20,706 nucleotides of DNA from an uncultured Lachnospiraceae bacterium (GCA_910579865.1 CAJTXA010000036.1:1-20706), one strand, 5' to 3'; positions 1 to 7,583 are shown, counted from the stretch's first letter. The notes: generated from the sequence alone by a model not told the origin. Translations and numbers: made by a program.

Positions 1-277
1 GGTAAATGGCGCTTTCCATCAGGCCACCGATGATTAAGAAATTGCTATTTTTCGTGGTTCCCACATAGGATAACTGAACAATGAAAAGCCGGGAAAGCCC
101 GTAAAATCAAGGAAAAACGGCAATCAAAGAATTTTAGTACGGCCTCAAAGCGGCTCGTCGCGCTCCGCAGTTCAGCAAGCGTTAATCAACTGTTCAAACT
201 ATATCAAAACAGGTTAAAACCCAGGAAAATCAAATGTTTATGGGTTTATGGTTAGAGAGAAGTAATTTTAGATTAGG
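1..277. other. Gene-free, GC-richer flank, possible end of a mobile element
   Basis: No credible gene is seen here. Frame 2 ends with a short tail (VNGAFHQATDD, stop at 35-37), which may be the last residues of a gene beginning outside the window. The stretch around 90-180 is clearly more GC-rich than the rest of the window. It contains small hairpins: CGGG/CCCG near 93-106, and AAACCCA (217-223) pairing with TGGGTTT (241-247). The composition and the following terminator suggest the edge of a transferred element. No integrase or direct repeat was recognised, so this is an inference only. Confidence 0.35.
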
Positions 278-315
278 CGGTATAGCCCCAATTACAAGGG
301 CTGTACCGTTTTTTT
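278..315 (+). terminator. Rho-independent terminator
   Basis: CGGTATAGCCC (278-288) pairs with GGGCTGTACCG (298-308), an 11-bp stem with one G-T wobble and a 9-nt loop. Seven T residues follow (309-315). It closes whatever transcription enters from the left edge. Confidence 0.85.
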
Positions 316-342
316 GTAAATTCACGAAATTCATGGTATAAT
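314..342 (+). promoter_or_regulatory. Sigma-A-type promoter of the transposase remnant
   Basis: TTGTAA (314-319) and TATAAT (337-342) are separated by 17 bp. The ATG of the transposase remnant lies at 360. The -35 box overlaps the T tract of the upstream terminator. Outward transcription could reach the response regulator at 878, for which no better promoter was found. Confidence 0.55.
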
Positions 343-359
343 TAAAAAGAGTGAATTTT

Positions 360-695
360 ATGGATACAGATGACTTAGTAAAATTATTGCCACCAGGCTA
401 TGAGAAAGCATGTTTTGATAAAAAAGTGATCACAAGAAAGTGAACAATTAAAAATTCTTTGGATGTATTGCAGTTTGCTTTGTTAAGAGGTGTTGGTAAA
501 ATCAGTGATATTGCTTTTATGAAAAAGTTCATACTATCCAGGGACTGGATCAAATAGCTAACGCAGTCTACAAAGGAAAACCTGAAAAATTTTACGTTCA
601 ACAAAGGCTGCCTGGTGATAGCGGATTATGTGTATGGTACAATAAAAAGCATAAGACAGTATCTGAATATAGGTGCTGATTTTATTCTGCAAATG
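360..695 (+). pseudogene. IS4-family-like transposase remnant
   Basis: From ATG 360 the frame reads MDTDDLVKLLPPGYEKACF, then a TGA (441-443), then continues in the same frame through an LDVLQFALL segment into GKISDIAFMKKF. These match my memory of IS4-type transposase N-termini, with an apparent internal deletion between the two blocks. After another stop and a frame change, about 582-694 reads TFNKGCLVIADYVYGTIKSI, resembling the family's second catalytic block (VIADRxYG), here lacking the Arg. The last third, with the catalytic Glu region, is absent or unrecognisable. The element is dead. Terminal inverted repeats were not found. The family call rests on recalled motifs, not on a search. 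Confidence 0.6.
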
Positions 696-877
696 TAAGG
701 CTCTGTGCCAGAAAGAGAACAAAAGAAGAGATACGAGTAGAAGAAAACCAGAGTATATAGAGGGAGACAAAGCTGACATCAACATCTAAGACAGCAGAGT
801 ATTCGATTTTTGTTAAATTTCCAAAACTGCAGAAAAGCCGATTGATGAACGAACAAAACAAGGAAGGTGCAGAAAGC

Positions 878-1549
878 ATGAAACTATATAAAATTATGGT
901 AATTGAAGATGATCCTATTATACAAGAAGAATTAAAAACGTTATTAAACGGAAACGGATATACAACTATTGGAGTAAAGAATTTTTCCACTGTAATAGAA
1001 CAGATTAAGGATGAAAAACCTCATCTGATTTTGCTGGACATTAAGTTGCCCAGAGAGAGTGGTTTTGCTTTATGTTCCAAAATTCGTACCTTCTCCGAAG
1101 TGCCAATCATCTTTGTGACAAGCTGTAATACAGATATGGATGAATTAAGCAGTATTATGCTAGGGGGAGATGCTTTTATCACAAAGCCTTATAATACAGC
1201 AATCCTACTTGCTAAGATCGTCTCATTGTTAAAAAAAGCCTATCCTATACAGCAAAGGGAACAAATTGTTTGTGGAGATGCAGTGCTGTACCTAGAGTCA
1301 AGTAAACTAGAGTATAAGGGGAAAAGTGTAGAACTGACAAAAAATGAATTGAAAATTCTCTATTATCTTTTCAAGAATGGAGGAAAAATATGCTCTCGTG
1401 CAGATATTGTTGAGTATTTGTGGGACAATCAGTTATATGTGGATGACAATGCTCTTAGCGTCAATATCAACCGTATCCGGGAGAAGCTGGCGGGCATTAG
1501 GCTGACGGATTTTATCAAGACAAAGCACCGACAGGGGTACATGATATGA
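878..1549 (+). CDS. OmpR-family response regulator (BceR-like), system 1
   Basis: This is a 223-residue DNA-binding response regulator. The receiver domain (about 1-115) has the acidic pocket E10-D11-D12, phospho-acceptor D54 (LILLDIKLP), T81 and K103. The C-terminal winged helix (about 128-222) ends in the usual KTKHRQGYMI strand. I take ATG 878 over the upstream TTG (842) and ATG (845): GGAAGG at 862-867 precedes it, and the receiver domain starts there. Its stop overlaps the kinase start (ATGA), so the two are translationally coupled. The ATPase downstream and the 11-bp repeats before it point to a BceRS-AB type peptide-antibiotic detoxification module. It probably binds at 2574-2604. The ligand cannot be told from the sequence. 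Confidence 0.9.
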   Translation: MKLYKIMVIEDDPIIQEELKTLLNGNGYTTIGVKNFSTVIEQIKDEKPHLILLDIKLPRESGFALCSKIRTFSEVPIIFVTSCNTDMDELSSIMLGGDAFITKPYNTAILLAKIVSLLKKAYPIQQREQIVCGDAVLYLESSKLEYKGKSVELTKNELKILYYLFKNGGKICSRADIVEYLWDNQLYVDDNALSVNINRIREKLAGIRLTDFIKTKHRQGYMI

Positions 1550-2559
1550 ACAGCAGGCGATATTGGAAAAACAGGCTGCCATTTCTGCTAACGAACCTTG
1601 TCTGTATGGCTGTGCTCACTGTATTTTTGCTGATGTGCAGCAATTCTGTTTCCGTGGTATTATTGATCCTAATCGTATGGGTATTGGTTTTGTTGGCAGG
1701 ACTTGGCCTTACTTATTGGAAACGAAAGCGGCAGATGAAAAAACTTTTGGATATGGCGGAACAGCTTTCACAGCGATACCTCATTTCTGAAGTGATGAAG
1801 CTGCCAGAACAGGCTGAGGATCAGGTTTACTATCAGCTTTTGAAAATGGCTGGGAAATCCATGTTGGAGCAGATTGGAGAGATCGAACGGGAACGCCTAG
1901 AGTACAAGGAATACATTGAGCAATGGATTCACGAGATCAAAACGCCCATTACTGCCATGAAACTCCTGTGCGAAAATCACCGGACGGACTGGACAAAGGA
2001 ACTTCTACTGGAATTGGAAAAGACTAACCGCTTTACCGAACAGGCTCTTTATTACGCTCGCAGTGAGTATACAGAGAAAGATTATTCCGTTCGGGAAATA
2101 GCGATTTCCCAAGTCGTGCATCAGGCGATTGCGGACAATAAATATTTGCTGCTCCAAAGTGGTGTACGTCTGGAAGTGAAGGAAATACAGGACATGGTTT
2201 ATTCCGACGAAAAATGGGTGCGGTTTATCCTAAACCAACTGATTGTTAATGCAGTCAAGTACCGAACAGAACAGCCGTCTCTCTGTTTTTCTACCCATAA
2301 GCGACAAGATCAGGTGGTCCTAGTAGTGGAGGACAACGGGATCGGGATTGCTGCAACTGATTTGTCTCGTATCTTTGAAAAGGGATTTACCGGTCAAAAT
2401 GGTCGCATGATCCAGCAGTCTACAGGGATTGGTTTGTACCTGTGCAAACGGCTCTGTGAAAAGTTGGGCATTGGCATTACAGCAGAGTCATTGAAACATG
2501 GCACAGCCATTTCCCTTTCTTTTCATATCAACTGTCTGATTCACGAAGTGCAGAGCTGA
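1546..2559 (+). CDS. Intramembrane-sensing histidine kinase (BceS-like), system 1
   Basis: A 337-residue sensor kinase. Two membrane helices (about 13-32 and 35-58) are separated by only a few residues, so there is no real extracellular sensor. This is the hallmark of Bce-type kinases, which sense through their ABC transporter. The H box has H129 in QWIHEIKTPITAMKLL. N-box residues N230/N235, the G1 box DNGIGI (263-268) and the GIGLYL box (about 294-299) are all intact. It is 4-bp overlapped with the regulator. Because the partner permease downstream is broken, the kinase may now be deaf, or may depend on another transporter, for example a paralogue elsewhere in the genome. Confidence 0.9.
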   Translation: MNSRRYWKNRLPFLLTNLVCMAVLTVFLLMCSNSVSVVLLILIVWVLVLLAGLGLTYWKRKRQMKKLLDMAEQLSQRYLISEVMKLPEQAEDQVYYQLLKMAGKSMLEQIGEIERERLEYKEYIEQWIHEIKTPITAMKLLCENHRTDWTKELLLELEKTNRFTEQALYYARSEYTEKDYSVREIAISQVVHQAIADNKYLLLQSGVRLEVKEIQDMVYSDEKWVRFILNQLIVNAVKYRTEQPSLCFSTHKRQDQVVLVVEDNGIGIAATDLSRIFEKGFTGQNGRMIQQSTGIGLYLCKRLCEKLGIGITAESLKHGTAISLSFHINCLIHEVQS

Positions 2560-2573
2560 GAATCGTTCTGCAC

Positions 2574-2640
2574 TTCTTACATTTTTGTTAGAACTTTGTA
2601 AGAAAACTTGATACAAACGAAGCTGCTCTTATCCTACAAT
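2574..2640 (+). promoter_or_regulatory. Putative response-regulator operator and promoter of the ATPase gene
   Basis: Two near-identical direct repeats, TTGTTAGAA (2585-2593) and TTGTAAGAA (2596-2604), are spaced by exactly 11 bp. TTCTTACA (2574-2581) is also a perfect inverted copy of TGTAAGAA (2597-2604). A -10 box TACAAT lies at 2635-2640, with no good -35 at 17 bp (TTGATA at 2608-2613 gives a 21-bp gap). One-turn repeats upstream of a poor -35 are what an OmpR-family activator needs. By position this is the target of the regulator at 878-1549. Confidence 0.6.
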
Positions 2641-2660
2641 AGAAATCAGAGGTGATAACA

Positions 2661-3413
2661 ATGAAAGAAATTTTGAAACTGGATCATATCCAAAAATATT
2701 ATGGAAATAGCGGGAATGTTACAAAGGCAATTCAGGACATCAGCTTTTCCGTTCAGGAAGGGGAATTTGTAGGGATCATGGGATCATCCGGTTCTGGCAA
2801 GACTACCCTGCTCAACTGTATTTCTACCATTGATACGGTCAGCGCAGGACATATTTATCTAGATGGAACTGATGTGACAGAAATCAATGAAAAACAGATT
2901 GCCCGGTTTCGACGGGAAAATCTTGGATTTGTGTTCCAGGATTTTAACTTACTGGATACCCTGACAATCTCGGAAAACATTGCCCTGGCACTGACCATCA
3001 ACAAGGTTCCCGCAGGCGAGATTGATGGTCAGGTGCAGGAAATGGCCATGAAGCTAAATATCACAGATATTCTGGACAAATATCCCTATCAGGTGTCCGG
3101 CGGACAGAAGCAGCGGTGCGCCTGTGCCAGAGCCATTATCAACCAGCCTAAGTTAATCTTGGCGGACGAACCCACCGGCGCATTAGACAGTCACTCGTCT
3201 CAGATGCTGCTCTCTACAATCCAGAGTATTAACGAAGATCTCGGAGCCACAATCCTGATGGTGACACACGACGCTTTTTCGGCAAGCTATGCCAATCGTA
3301 TTCTCTTTTTGAGGGATGGAGCAATCTTTACGGAAATTCTCAAAGGCAACGATTTACGCAGGACTTTTTTTGAAAAAATTTTGGATATCCTTACCATGAT
3401 GGGAGGGGCGTGA
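2661..3413 (+). CDS. BceA-type ABC transporter ATPase, system 1
   Basis: A 250-residue ATPase of the MacB/LolD/BceA group. Walker A is GSSGSGKT (41-48), Q-loop Q93, signature VSGGQ (145-149), Walker B LILADE with catalytic E170, and switch H203. The segment STIDTVSAG after Walker A is typical of BceA. Start ATG 2661 is preferred to GTG 2652 because GAGGTG (2649-2654) then serves as ribosome-binding site with 6-nt spacing. The stop at 3411-3413 abuts the permease ATG at 3414. All catalytic residues are present, yet its permease is truncated, so the ATPase is probably an orphan unless it pairs with another permease. Confidence 0.9.
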   Translation: MKEILKLDHIQKYYGNSGNVTKAIQDISFSVQEGEFVGIMGSSGSGKTTLLNCISTIDTVSAGHIYLDGTDVTEINEKQIARFRRENLGFVFQDFNLLDTLTISENIALALTINKVPAGEIDGQVQEMAMKLNITDILDKYPYQVSGGQKQRCACARAIINQPKLILADEPTGALDSHSSQMLLSTIQSINEDLGATILMVTHDAFSASYANRILFLRDGAIFTEILKGNDLRRTFFEKILDILTMMGGA

Positions 3414-3724
3414 ATGAGGTATGCTAAACTGGAATTTCGGAATATCCACAGAAGTTTGCGGGATTATATTATTTATTTCATAACACTCACGCTGACAGCA
3501 GTACTGATGTACTCATTTTTGCTTTTTGCCTTGCTGTCTGATTTTGGGATGCTTCGGGCGGCAAAGATTATATGGCATCAGAAAATGATTATCGAGAGGG
3601 TAGTATATAGGATGCCGCCCATAAAAACGAATTGATTTCTTATGTACAGTGTGTTCAGAATGACTGCGTGTATTTTACTACAGCGGGTCTTCAGGAGTAT
3701 ATTGCGAAATGTACTTACATTTGA
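3414..3724 (+). pseudogene. Truncated BceB/FtsX-type permease, system 1
   Basis: The start MRYAKLEFRNIHRSLRDYII plus the hydrophobic stretch to about residue 45 is the first cytoplasmic helix and membrane helix of a BceB-type permease (full length usually around 650 aa). After about residue 48 (near 3555) the frame turns unrelated and stops at 3633-3635. From about 3558 to 3724 another frame (GKDYMASENDYREGS, one TAG, then NELISYVQCVQND) is coding-like but unrecognised. It may be debris of a second gene joined here. The gene ends where the methylase island begins, which suggests the insertion or rearrangement destroyed it. Confidence 0.75.
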
Positions 3725-3794
3725 TAGTAACAGTATTTTTAACTTGTATTTGTTTTTTAGAAATAAAATGACTTGAAAAGAGTGAAAGTTTTTA

Positions 3795-3823
3795 TTGTTA
3801 TTTTGTATGTTTGCAAGTATAAT
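3795..3823 (+). promoter_or_regulatory. Promoter of the adenine methylase gene
   Basis: TTGTTA (3795-3800), a 17-bp spacer and TATAAT (3818-3823), about 50 bp before the methylase ATG at 3873. AGGGG (3861-3865) gives the ribosome-binding site. Confidence 0.7.
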
Positions 3824-3872
3824 GGATATGTAGAAGATTGTCCGTTTGCGAATATAGAGAAGGGGAATCAGA

Positions 3873-4706
3873 ATGAGTAATTCGAATGTCGCTCCGTTTG
3901 TGAAATGGGCTGGCGGTAAGCGTCAATTGTTTTCACAGATAAAGGAGAGAATGCCTGAAAAGTATAATGATTATTATGAGCCGTTTGTAGGTGGCGGTGC
4001 GGTAATATTTGAATTACTACCTACAAATGCTTTAATAAATGATATAAACAAGGCGTTGATAAATGCATACAAGCAGATATGTAACGCACCAGAAGAATTC
4101 TTAAAGGCTGTAAACAAGCTTGATGAGGAAATGTGGGATGATGGTAAGGAATACTATTATTCTCTCAGAGAATATTACAATAGCAAGCTGATGAAGGCAG
4201 AGTATGATGTTGAGTTGGCTGCATTGTTTGTATTTATCAATAAGCACTGTTTTAATGGCTTATATCGGGTAAATGGTAAAGGTCTTTTTAATGTTCCATA
4301 CAATAATAGTCGTAGAACATCCGTTGATGAAGAGACTATTATGGCCACTTCAAAGTATTTACAAGGTGTAACTATTATAAATGGAGATTTTGAAGCAGCT
4401 TGTAAGAAGGCAAAGAAGGGTGATTTTGTATTTATTGATAGTCCATATGCACCATTGAATCCTACTTCTTTTGAGTCATACACAAAGGAAGGATTTGATA
4501 TAGAAAGTCATAAGCGATTAGCAAAGTTTTACGATAAATTGACAATTAGAGGGTGTTATTGTATGCTTACAAATCACAATACAAAGTTGATAAATAAGCT
4601 ATATGGTAACAAAGGCTATAAAATAGATGTTGTAAGTGTAAAACGTATGATTAATTCAGATGCATCCAATAGAGTTGGTGAAGAAGTGATTATATGTAAT
4701 TATTAG
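3873..4706 (+). CDS. D12-class DNA adenine-N6 methyltransferase (DpnM/Dam-like)
   Basis: A 277-residue SAM-dependent adenine methylase, full length for the alpha-class Dam/DpnM family. The N-terminal FVKWAGGKRQL (9-19) binds AdoMet together with motif I EPFVGGG (36-42). Motif IV reads DSPY (189-192) where the family consensus is DPPY. The segment NKHCFNGLYRVNGKGLFN (123-140) and the C-terminal MLTNHNT and NRVGEEVII blocks are family features. By resemblance to DpnM and Dam the target should be GATC, giving N6-methyladenine. It has its own promoter and stands before a wrecked DpnA-type gene, so it is the survivor of a DpnII-like restriction-modification system. Whether Ser at motif position 2 keeps activity is open. 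Confidence 0.9.
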   Translation: MSNSNVAPFVKWAGGKRQLFSQIKERMPEKYNDYYEPFVGGGAVIFELLPTNALINDINKALINAYKQICNAPEEFLKAVNKLDEEMWDDGKEYYYSLREYYNSKLMKAEYDVELAALFVFINKHCFNGLYRVNGKGLFNVPYNNSRRTSVDEETIMATSKYLQGVTIINGDFEAACKKAKKGDFVFIDSPYAPLNPTSFESYTKEGFDIESHKRLAKFYDKLTIRGCYCMLTNHNTKLINKLYGNKGYKIDVVSVKRMINSDASNRVGEEVIICNY

Positions 4707-4992
4707 AAAAAACCAGATATAAATTAATTTGTATATTGAAAAGTTGAAAAAGGTACAAGAAAAAAGTCATTTGGAAAATAGATATAGTTGTATTGTGTAT
4801 CAATTGTTTAAAATTGTTTTAGATGATGTATTCTATAGGTCATTAACCAGATAATATTTTTAAGTCAAATAGACTTTGTTTAATCAATTGAAACGAAAAA
4901 AGACTTAGTTATAATCTTTGTAGGTTTATTTGTTTCGAGAAGATAATAGAAATATTATGAAAAGATATAATTTTATTAAAGGAGTCGGGATA
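4707..4992. other. AT-rich spacer between the two methylase genes
   Basis: No gene is seen. The only clear site is the promoter at 4888-4915 listed separately. There is no terminator-like hairpin after the methylase stop at 4704-4706, so readthrough is likely. Confidence 0.5.
4888..4915 (+). promoter_or_regulatory. Promoter of the second (broken) methylase
   Basis: TTGAAA (4888-4893), a 16-bp spacer and TATAAT (4910-4915), about 80 bp before the ATG at 4993. An extra promoter between the two methylases is plausible because the genes are far apart. Confidence 0.5.
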
Positions 4993-5552
4993 ATGGAGAA
5001 CTTATTTACCAAGAAAGTGCCATTATATTTTAAGACAGAAAAGTCACAGTTGATATTAGGTGATTCATTTAAATTCTAATAAAAATGAAATCAGAAACTG
5101 TGGATATGATATTTGCAGATCCACCATATTTTTTAAGTAATGATGGTATTACCTGCTAGGGTGGGAAAATGGAGCCAGCGTTGAAGAAAAACACAAGTTT
5201 AACAGAAAGTGGATTAAGTTATGTAAGAAGGTACTAAAGCCAAATGGCACAATTTGGATATCGGGAATATTACACAATATATATTCAATTGGTTAACATG
5301 TCGATGTTTCACACATTCTACGGAAACCATTTTATGGGCAAAGAAGAATGATAAGAAATTTCGGCATTTTTTTGATTATCAAAAAATGAAAGAAATAAAT
5401 GGCGGAAAGCAGATGAAGGATGTGTGGTTAAGTTTATTGGAATAGATGTTAGAGAAGAATACTTGGAAATATCCGAAGATTGGAGAAGGTTGTAAAGGAT
5501 GCGAAAGAATATTGAAATATCTGATGAAAAGATAAATGAGTTTTTAAAGTAG
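4993..5552 (+). pseudogene. Degraded DpnA-type adenine methyltransferase
   Basis: Family pieces appear in order but in changing frames. The N-terminus is MENLFTKKV (4993 to TAA 5077). MIFADPPYFLSNDGIT carries an intact DPPY (5118-5129), then TAG 5157. KHKFNRKWIKLCKKVLKPNG lies about 5190-5250. The THSTETILWAKKNDKK and NGGKQMKDVW blocks (in 5254-5445) sit in another frame. KFIGIDVREEYLEISEDW follows at 5430-5484, a TAA at 5493 and an end at 5550-5552. Between KDVW and KFIGID about 60-80 residues are missing, including the expected SAM-binding FVGSGTTG motif. At least three frameshifts, extra stops and the deletion make it non-functional. In DpnII systems this enzyme methylates GATC, including on single-stranded DNA; here that role is lost. 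Confidence 0.85.
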
Positions 5553-5556
5553 TTTT

Positions 5557-5667
5557 ATGATTATTTTGAAAGCAGATATTTCTTTAGATGATGGAATTGA
5601 CTTAGAGGCTGTGAGATATGGTGTTGGTGGTTTTGCCAGAGCAGATGCAGATATATGGGTTTTTTAA
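5557..5667 (+). other. Unidentified 36-codon open frame, possible gene debris
   Basis: ATG 5557 opens a 36-codon frame containing DISLDDGIDLEAVRYGVGGF and ending ARADADIWVF. Codon use looks protein-like, but no ribosome-binding site stands out and I do not recognise the sequence. It lies where the endonuclease of a DpnII-type system could have been. It does not resemble the DpnII endonuclease as I remember it. Confidence 0.3.
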
Positions 5668-5699
5668 CTAATATACTATGCGCAATTTATTTCTCTTTT

Positions 5700-5745
5700 T
5701 ACAAGTGTTGATTCTCTTGTATTTTTTAGACAAAAGAAATATAAT
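5700..5745 (+). promoter_or_regulatory. Promoter with overlapping inverted repeat, system 2
   Basis: TTGTAT (5717-5722), a 17-bp spacer and TATAAT (5740-5745) form a strong promoter about 125 bp before the system 2 regulator. An inverted repeat TACAAG (5700-5705) / CTTGTA (5716-5721) with a 10-bp gap overlaps the -35 box. That position suits a repressor or autoregulation. Confidence 0.65.
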
Positions 5746-5750
5746 AGCTT

Positions 5751-5870
5751 ATGTTGGAGGGAATCAATTGTGCCAATAATGGTATCCCTAGTGCTGTGAA
5801 AATGGTTATTGTCCAAAATAAAGGTTAAGCCTAGGGGTAGGAGATATAAAAGGCAAGAAGGTGGTAAAAA
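5751..5870 (+). promoter_or_regulatory. About 120-nt leader of the system 2 operon with a small ORF and long-range stem
   Basis: An ATG at 5751, right at the expected transcription start, opens a 25-codon frame (MLEGINCANNGIPSAVKMVI..., TAA 5826-5828). Inside it, GGAGG (5756-5760) precedes a GTG at 5770 that opens a 9-codon frame (MPIMVSLVL). TATCCCTAG (5783-5791) can pair with CTAGGGGTA (5831-5839), one G-T wobble, around a 39-nt loop. No T tract follows, so this is not a terminator. It could be an untranslated leader with control on translation or mRNA stability, or only debris. Confidence 0.35.
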
Positions 5871-6560
5871 ATGAGGATTTTACTAATAGAAGATGATTTA
5901 GCATTAAGTGCTGGACTATGTTTTGAGCTTGACAACAGTGGTTATATCACAGTTGCAGCCTATAATTGCAAAAAAGCAGAACGGCTGCTTCAAGTGGATC
6001 ATTTTGATTTGGTTTTGTTGGATGTAAACTTACCAGATGGGAATGGATTTGACTTATGTCGTGTTATAAAGCAGGTTCATCCAGAATTACCAGTGATTTT
6101 TTTGACTGCTAATGATTTGGAACAAAATATGCTAGATGGATTTGATCTTGGTGCAGAAGATTATGTGACCAAGCCTTTTAGTATACAGATACTATTACGT
6201 CGTGTGGAGGTTGCGTTGCGTAGAGCCAATAAAACTGTAGCAGAAACATCAGGACAACGGTGGAGTGATGGAGTTTTGATGCTGGATTTTTCCACATTGA
6301 CTGCTCAACGAGGAAAAGAAAAATTGTCAATTACACCCAATGAGTATAAGCTGTTGCGGGTGTTGACAGAAAACGCAGGAAAGATACTTACTCGCCAAAT
6401 CTTATTGGAAAAATTATGGGATAATGATGGTAATTTCATTGATGACCACACACTGACAGTTACAATGAATCGTCTGCGCTCCAAAATCGAGGATGAGACC
6501 TATACTTATATTCAGACTGTTCGGGGGATGGGATACATTTGGAAAGGAGTTCACAAATGA
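5871..6560 (+). CDS. OmpR-family response regulator, system 2
   Basis: A 229-residue regulator. The receiver domain (1-115) has E7-D8-D9, phospho-acceptor D51 (DLVLLDVNLPDG), T79 and K101. The C-terminal winged helix (about 135-225) has the recognition region TLTVTMNRLRSKIE and the final TVRGMGYIW strand. AAGGTGG just upstream is the ribosome-binding site. Its stop overlaps the kinase start. The genes beyond are two ATPase/permease pairs, which suggests it activates exporters in response to envelope-active compounds. Likely binding sites are the 11-bp repeats at 10965-10997, and less clearly at 7584-7601. The repeats differ from those of system 1, so crosstalk is not implied. Confidence 0.92.
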   Translation: MRILLIEDDLALSAGLCFELDNSGYITVAAYNCKKAERLLQVDHFDLVLLDVNLPDGNGFDLCRVIKQVHPELPVIFLTANDLEQNMLDGFDLGAEDYVTKPFSIQILLRRVEVALRRANKTVAETSGQRWSDGVLMLDFSTLTAQRGKEKLSITPNEYKLLRVLTENAGKILTRQILLEKLWDNDGNFIDDHTLTVTMNRLRSKIEDETYTYIQTVRGMGYIWKGVHK

Positions 6561-7579
6561 GAACGCAGCAATCTAGAATGATGCATATCTTTCTAACTGT
6601 AGTTTCTGCCGGTTTTATGATACTGTTGATTTGGATGTTGTGGGAATATATTCCCAGAGCGTCTGTTCGATATGGTATATTGGCTGTATGCGCTGGTAAT
6701 TTTTTGATGGCTGGTTTATGGGTTGCTTTGCAGAGGCATCAAATTAGGCAGTTTGCAGATGATATTTGTGAAACATTAGATGCTGCAACTGCTGATCATC
6801 AGCCCCAAAATTTTCATCCTTATGAAGATTCTTTAACGGCAAAGGTGCAAGGAAAATTGATACAATATTATGATATTTTACATGAAGGTCGTTTGCAAAG
6901 CCAGCATGATAAGCAGACCTTGCAGAGTTTAGTTAGTGACATCTCACATCAGGTGAAAACGCCTATCGCCAGTATAAAGCTCTATACTGGAATTTTACAG
7001 CGATCTAATATTCCTAAAGAAAAACAAAAATTGTTTCTTAACACGATGGATGCACAAATCAACAAGTTAGATTTTCTGATGCAGTCTTTAATTAAAATGT
7101 CACGGTTGGAAACTGGAATCTTTTCTCTAAACATAGTTGAGGCTCGTTTAAACGATACCATTGCACAGGCAATGAATACCATATGGACAAAAGCAGAGCA
7201 AAAAAATATTGAATTATCGGTTGCATGTGGCGCAGAGATTATGGTGCAGCATGATCCAAAGTGGACAGCAGAAGCTATTGGAAACATATTAGATAATGCA
7301 GTTAAATATACTCCAGTAGGCGGATGTGTCTCTATTACAGTACGTCCATGGCAGTTTTATACCCGCATTGATATTTCTGATACTGGAATAGGAATTCCAG
7401 AAGAACACTATAATGATATATTCCAGCGATTCTACCGTGCAGAGGAAGTTGCCACAGAAGAAGGTGTCGGTCTTGGACTTTATCTGGCAAATGGAATTGT
7501 CACTCGACAAAAGGGATACATCAGTGTAAAATCTAAGGTTGGAGAAGGCACTACTTTTTCTGTCTATTTGCTTAGTTAG
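6557..7579 (+). CDS. Sensor histidine kinase, system 2
   Basis: A 340-residue kinase starting at ATG 6557 (AAAGGAG at 6543-6549), overlapping the regulator stop by 4 bp. Two membrane helices (about 10-31 and 37-57) enclose almost no extracellular loop, so sensing is within or through the membrane. The H box has H131 in DISHQVKTPIASIKLY. N-box N243/N247, the G1 box DTGIGI (275-280) and the GVGLGLYL box (303-310) are complete. It differs from the system 1 kinase in a longer linker (58-125). The short loop and the adjoining transporters fit a transporter-assisted sensor, but the permeases here are MacB-like rather than BceB-like. Confidence 0.92.
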   Translation: MRTQQSRMMHIFLTVVSAGFMILLIWMLWEYIPRASVRYGILAVCAGNFLMAGLWVALQRHQIRQFADDICETLDAATADHQPQNFHPYEDSLTAKVQGKLIQYYDILHEGRLQSQHDKQTLQSLVSDISHQVKTPIASIKLYTGILQRSNIPKEKQKLFLNTMDAQINKLDFLMQSLIKMSRLETGIFSLNIVEARLNDTIAQAMNTIWTKAEQKNIELSVACGAEIMVQHDPKWTAEAIGNILDNAVKYTPVGGCVSITVRPWQFYTRIDISDTGIGIPEEHYNDIFQRFYRAEEVATEEGVGLGLYLANGIVTRQKGYISVKSKVGEGTTFSVYLLS

Positions 7580-7583
7580 ACTC

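Noticed and set aside
558..990. Two minus-strand frames over the IS remnant and regulator start
   Set aside because: No ribosome-binding sites, and the plus strand carries clear transposase and receiver-domain homology.
5254..5445. Stand-alone 63-codon gene
   Set aside because: Its THSTETILWAKKND and NGGKQMKDVW blocks are the middle of the broken DpnA-type methylase, not an independent gene.
6982..7287. 101-codon minus-strand open frame
   Set aside because: Lies wholly inside the system 2 kinase gene, has no ribosome-binding site and a low-complexity Cys/Ile-rich product; an antisense shadow.
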